In this document: positions 4,851 to 6,979 of the stretch, piece after piece
How the letters are laid out: the number at the start of each line of letters is the position of its first letter
Position numbering within the stretch: position 1 is the stretch's first letter
Source: DAOSVX01 sp964440405
Lineage (GTDB): Bacteria > Bacillota_I > Bacilli_A > RF39 > UBA660
DNA length: 6,979 nt
Direction of reading: 5' to 3'
Assembly: GCA_964440405.1 (NCBI GenBank)
Contig: CAYTSB010000046.1
Span: 1 to 6,979, forward strand
The notes under the pieces: generated by a model
Told to the model about the DNA's origin: nothing
Databases searched by the model: none
Seen by the model: the letters and a program-made list of their open reading frames with translations, nothing else
Translations under genes and position numbers: made by a program

Positions 4851-5594
4851 ATGATAGATATTAAAGATGTAACAATGAAATTTAATTTAGGCGTTGAGAA
4901 AGACAATTCACTTAAAATGATGTTTATTCGATTTTTCAATCCTAAAAAAAGAAATAAAAAACAATATTTTGAAGCTTTAAAAGATGTTGGTTTTCATGTT
5001 GAAAAAGGAGAAGTTATTGGGATAATAGGAGCTAATGGCGCCGGTAAAAGTACTTTACTAAAAGTTGTAAGTGGAGTTATGAAACCGATTGAAGGAAATG
5101 TTACAGTAGATGGTAAAATTTCCCCAATGATTGAACTAGGAGCTGGATTTGATGGAGAATTAACTGCTAGGGAAAATATATATTTAAATGGAGCTATTTT
5201 AGGTTATTCTAAGAAATTTATTCAAGAAAAATTTGATGAAATAGTGGCATTTTCGGAATTAAAAGAATTCTTAGATGTTCCCGTTAAGAATTTTTCTTCA
5301 GGAATGACTGCCAAACTAGCATTTTCGATTTCAACTGTTGTTGATCCTGAAATTTTAATAGTTGATGAAATTTTATCGGTAGGAGATATAAAATTTCAAG
5401 AAAAAAGCAAATCAAAAATGATGTCAATGATTAGTGGCGGTACTACTGTTTTATTTGTTTCCCATTCATTAAAACAAATTAAAGATATATGTACAAAAAC
5501 TATATGGTTAGAATATGGAAAAATTAAGATGATTGGTAATACTAATGAAGTTTGTGACAGATATTATGATAACCAACTAGGAAAACAAAATTAA
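4851..5594 (+). CDS. wzt: ABC transporter ATPase for polysaccharide export (Wzt/TagH family), short form
   Basis: The protein has 247 residues from ATG 4851, 5 bases after AGGGTGA (4839-4845); the in-frame GTG at 4842 lies within that site. It shows Walker A GANGAGKST (60-68), the Wzt/TagH-type stretch IELGAGFDGELTARENIYLN (94-113) where other ABC proteins carry a Q-loop glutamine, the signature FSSGM (148-152) in place of LSGGQ, Walker B ILIVDE (168-173) and the H-loop His205 (FVSHS). The insertion before Walker A (about 16-40, basic, PKKRNKKQ) is also usual in this family. It powers export of the glycan through the adjacent permease. The protein ends soon after the ATPase fold, so it has neither the carbohydrate-binding C-terminal domain of long Wzt nor the extension of Bacillus TagH. 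Such short forms usually need no recognition of a modified chain end. tagH is the alternative name. Confidence 0.88.
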   Translation: MIDIKDVTMKFNLGVEKDNSLKMMFIRFFNPKKRNKKQYFEALKDVGFHVEKGEVIGIIGANGAGKSTLLKVVSGVMKPIEGNVTVDGKISPMIELGAGFDGELTARENIYLNGAILGYSKKFIQEKFDEIVAFSELKEFLDVPVKNFSSGMTAKLAFSISTVVDPEILIVDEILSVGDIKFQEKSKSKMMSMISGGTTVLFVSHSLKQIKDICTKTIWLEYGKIKMIGNTNEVCDRYYDNQLGKQN

Positions 5595-5597
5595 CTG

Positions 5598-5606
5598 TGA
5601 TATTAT
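5598..5606 (+). promoter_or_regulatory. Possible internal extended -10 promoter before the sugar kinase
   Basis: TGA-TATTAT (5598-5606) lies in the 31-base gap between the ATPase and the kinase gene, followed after 8 bases by GAGGTG (5615-5620). The arrangement is nearly identical to the one before the permease gene. It could give extra transcription of the sugar-biosynthesis genes. Because the region is AT-rich and no -35 is evident, it remains tentative. Confidence 0.35.
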
Positions 5607-5625
5607 TATAATTAGAGGTGAAAAA

Positions 5626-6603
5626 ATGATAATTACTAAAACACCATTTAGAGTAAGTCTATGTGGCGGAGGTAGCGATTTGCCAGCATTCTATGAAAAA
5701 AATGGAGGCTGTGTTATAAGCACAACGATTAATAAATATATGTATATAACATCGCATCCTTCGTTTAATAAAAACAATACTGTTTTAAAATATTCAAAAA
5801 CTGAAAGTGTTCAAGATCTTGATGATATAGAACACCCAATTTTTCGAGAATGTTTAAAACAAGAAGGGTTAGAAGGATTAGAAATTACATCAATTGCCGA
5901 TATACCACAAGGGACAGGTTTAGGTTCATCAAGCTCATTTACAGTAGGATTAATTAAAAATTTAAAATGTCATAAAAGAGAATATATTTCAGATGCCGAT
6001 GTTGCATCCGCAGCATGTGATATGGAGATTAATAAACTAGGCAATCCAATTGGTAAGCAGGATCAATATGCTGCAGCTTTTGGAGGATTAAATTATTATC
6101 AATTTAATAAAGATGGTACTGTATTTGTTGAACCAGTATTAATGTTACATGAGGCATTTAAACAGTTAGAAAAAAATTTAATAATGCTTTATGTTGGTGG
6201 TGAACATAGTGCTTCAGAAATTTTAAAAGAGCAATCTAAGAATATGGCAACGGCAAAAGATAAAGAAGATGGGCAGAAAAGAATAGTTGAATTAACTTAT
6301 GAATTAAAATATGAACTAGAACATAATAATATTGATGCTGTTGGTAAAGCTTTACATGAAAATTGGTTAATTAAAAAAACTTTAGCAAGTGGCATTAGTA
6401 ATCCTAAATTTGATGAATGGTATAATAAAGCAATTAATAATGGAGCTCTTGGCGGTAAAATATTGGGAGCTGGCGGTAGTGGATTTTTCTTATTCTATGT
6501 TCCCGAAGAACATCAAAAAAAGTTTAGGACAGCCATGAAAGAATTACCAGAAATGGAATTTAAGTTTGACCATCAAGGAACAACAGTAATATTTGTAAAT
6601 TAA
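5626..6603 (+). CDS. hddA: GHMP-family sugar kinase, probable D-glycero-D-manno-heptose 7-phosphate kinase (HddA-like)
   Basis: The protein has 325 residues, close to the usual HddA length. All three GHMP motifs are present: motif 1 PFRVSLCGGGSDLP (7-20), the ATP-binding motif 2 PQGTGLGSSSSF (94-105) and the C-terminal motif 3 LGAGGSGFF (280-288). The motif 1 sequence, the following GGCVISTTINKY (27-38) and KLGNPIGKQDQYAAAFGG (137-154) resemble HddA and its relatives rather than galactokinase or mevalonate kinase. HddA uses ATP to phosphorylate C1 of D-glycero-D-manno-heptose 7-phosphate in the route to GDP-heptose. Other sugar-1-kinases, such as fucokinase-type enzymes, share this fold, so the substrate is inferred. 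GAGGTG (5615-5620) lies 5 bases before the ATG. The gene sits 31 bases after the exporter ATPase and 11 before the epimerase, in one operon. Confidence 0.8.
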   Translation: MIITKTPFRVSLCGGGSDLPAFYEKNGGCVISTTINKYMYITSHPSFNKNNTVLKYSKTESVQDLDDIEHPIFRECLKQEGLEGLEITSIADIPQGTGLGSSSSFTVGLIKNLKCHKREYISDADVASAACDMEINKLGNPIGKQDQYAAAFGGLNYYQFNKDGTVFVEPVLMLHEAFKQLEKNLIMLYVGGEHSASEILKEQSKNMATAKDKEDGQKRIVELTYELKYELEHNNIDAVGKALHENWLIKKTLASGISNPKFDEWYNKAINNGALGGKILGAGGSGFFLFYVPEEHQKKFRTAMKELPEMEFKFDHQGTTVIFVN

Positions 6604-6608
6604 GGAGG
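6602..6608 (+). promoter_or_regulatory. Full-consensus Shine-Dalgarno of the epimerase gene
   Basis: AAGGAGG (6602-6608) overlaps the stop codon of the kinase gene and lies 6 bases before ATG 6615. It is the longest anti-Shine-Dalgarno match in the window, where most genes use AGGTGA-type sites, so strong initiation coupled to kinase translation is likely. Confidence 0.75.
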
Positions 6609-6614
6609 AATTAG

Positions 6615-6979
6615 ATGCGTATATTAATAACAGGAGCAGCTGGCTTTATAGGTTATCATTTAGTGGAGAGATTACTAAATGAGGGTCATGAAATAATTGG
6701 TATTGATAATTTTGTTTTAGGAAAAAAAGAAAATGTTGATAAATTTATCAATAATCATAATTATAAATTTTATCAAATAGATATCGATGATACTGAACTA
6801 TTTTGTAAAGAATTAAGTAATGAACAAATTGATATGGTTTATCATTTAGCAGCAAATTCTGATATTCAAAAAGGTGGTAAGAATCCTTCAGTTGATTATA
6901 ATGATACTTTTATGACCACTTATAGTACTTTAGAATTAATGCGTAGAAATAATATTAAAAATTTATTTTTTGCTTCAAC
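6615..6979 (+). CDS. Extended-SDR NAD-dependent epimerase/dehydratase, 5' part (cut by window end)
   Basis: 121 complete codons are present before the window ends. The N-terminus is a Rossmann fold with the glycine motif TGAAGFIG (6-13), an acidic residue for NAD ribose binding in GIDNF (29-33; Asp31) and the NAD-contacting HLAA (77-80). The visible sequence ends at FFAS (118-121), just before the place where the catalytic Ser and the YxxxK motif are expected. This is the pattern of NDP-sugar 4-epimerases, 4,6-dehydratases and C4-dehydrogenases. After an HddA-like kinase it may act on a nucleotide-activated heptose; Campylobacter jejuni heptose clusters contain an SDR in similar company. Substrate and reaction cannot be fixed from this fragment. 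The gap to the kinase gene is 11 bases. Confidence 0.85.
   Translation, partial: MRILITGAAGFIGYHLVERLLNEGHEIIGIDNFVLGKKENVDKFINNHNYKFYQIDIDDTELFCKELSNEQIDMVYHLAANSDIQKGGKNPSVDYNDTFMTTYSTLELMRRNNIKNLFFAS

Overview
The window is strongly AT-rich, with coding sequence dominated by AAA, GAA, ATT and TTA codons and Shine-Dalgarno sites of the AGGTGA type. Every tryptophan I can place is TGG, no coding region has an in-frame TGA, and all eight visible stops are TAA or TAG. Together with an N-terminal-cysteine lipoprotein, a TagG/TagH-like exporter and no outer-membrane genes, this suggests a low-GC Gram-positive-type bacterium using the standard code, such as an Erysipelotrichia, RF39 or Acholeplasma relative. 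That placement is inference.

Layout. Bases 1-425 hold the mature part of a probable lipoprotein whose signal peptide lies outside the window. Bases 426-905 contain no convincing gene but are rich in structure: a possible frameshifted gene remnant, four T-rich 10-bp repeats, three hairpin regions (one a GC-rich island), a long inverted repeat and an extended -10 promoter. Bases 906-2660 encode a HerA-like hexameric ATPase. It converges, with no bases between the stop codons, on a HIT-family nucleotide hydrolase/transferase on the minus strand (2661-3026); the likely terminator of the HerA gene lies inside the HIT coding region. A short divergent promoter region (3027-3127) then leads into a translationally coupled pair: a six-helix DUF308/HdeD-like membrane protein and a small zinc-ribbon protein with one C-terminal membrane helix (3128-3987).

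From 4000 to the end is the start of a surface-glycan operon: an ABC-2 permease (Wzm/TagG type), its ATPase (Wzt/TagH type), a GHMP sugar kinase resembling HddA (D-glycero-D-manno-heptose 7-phosphate kinase), and the first 121 residues of an extended-SDR NDP-sugar epimerase/dehydratase. The most economical reading is that the last two enzymes make or modify a nucleotide-activated sugar, possibly GDP-heptose, for a lipid-linked glycan that the ABC transporter moves across the cytoplasmic membrane.

Nothing here is clearly a new system. The points most worth a second look are a HerA-type ATPase without its usual nuclease or effector partner, a heptose-type kinase in an apparently LPS-free organism, the structured RNA-like island at 660-711, and the mutually exclusive hairpins just upstream of the HerA gene.
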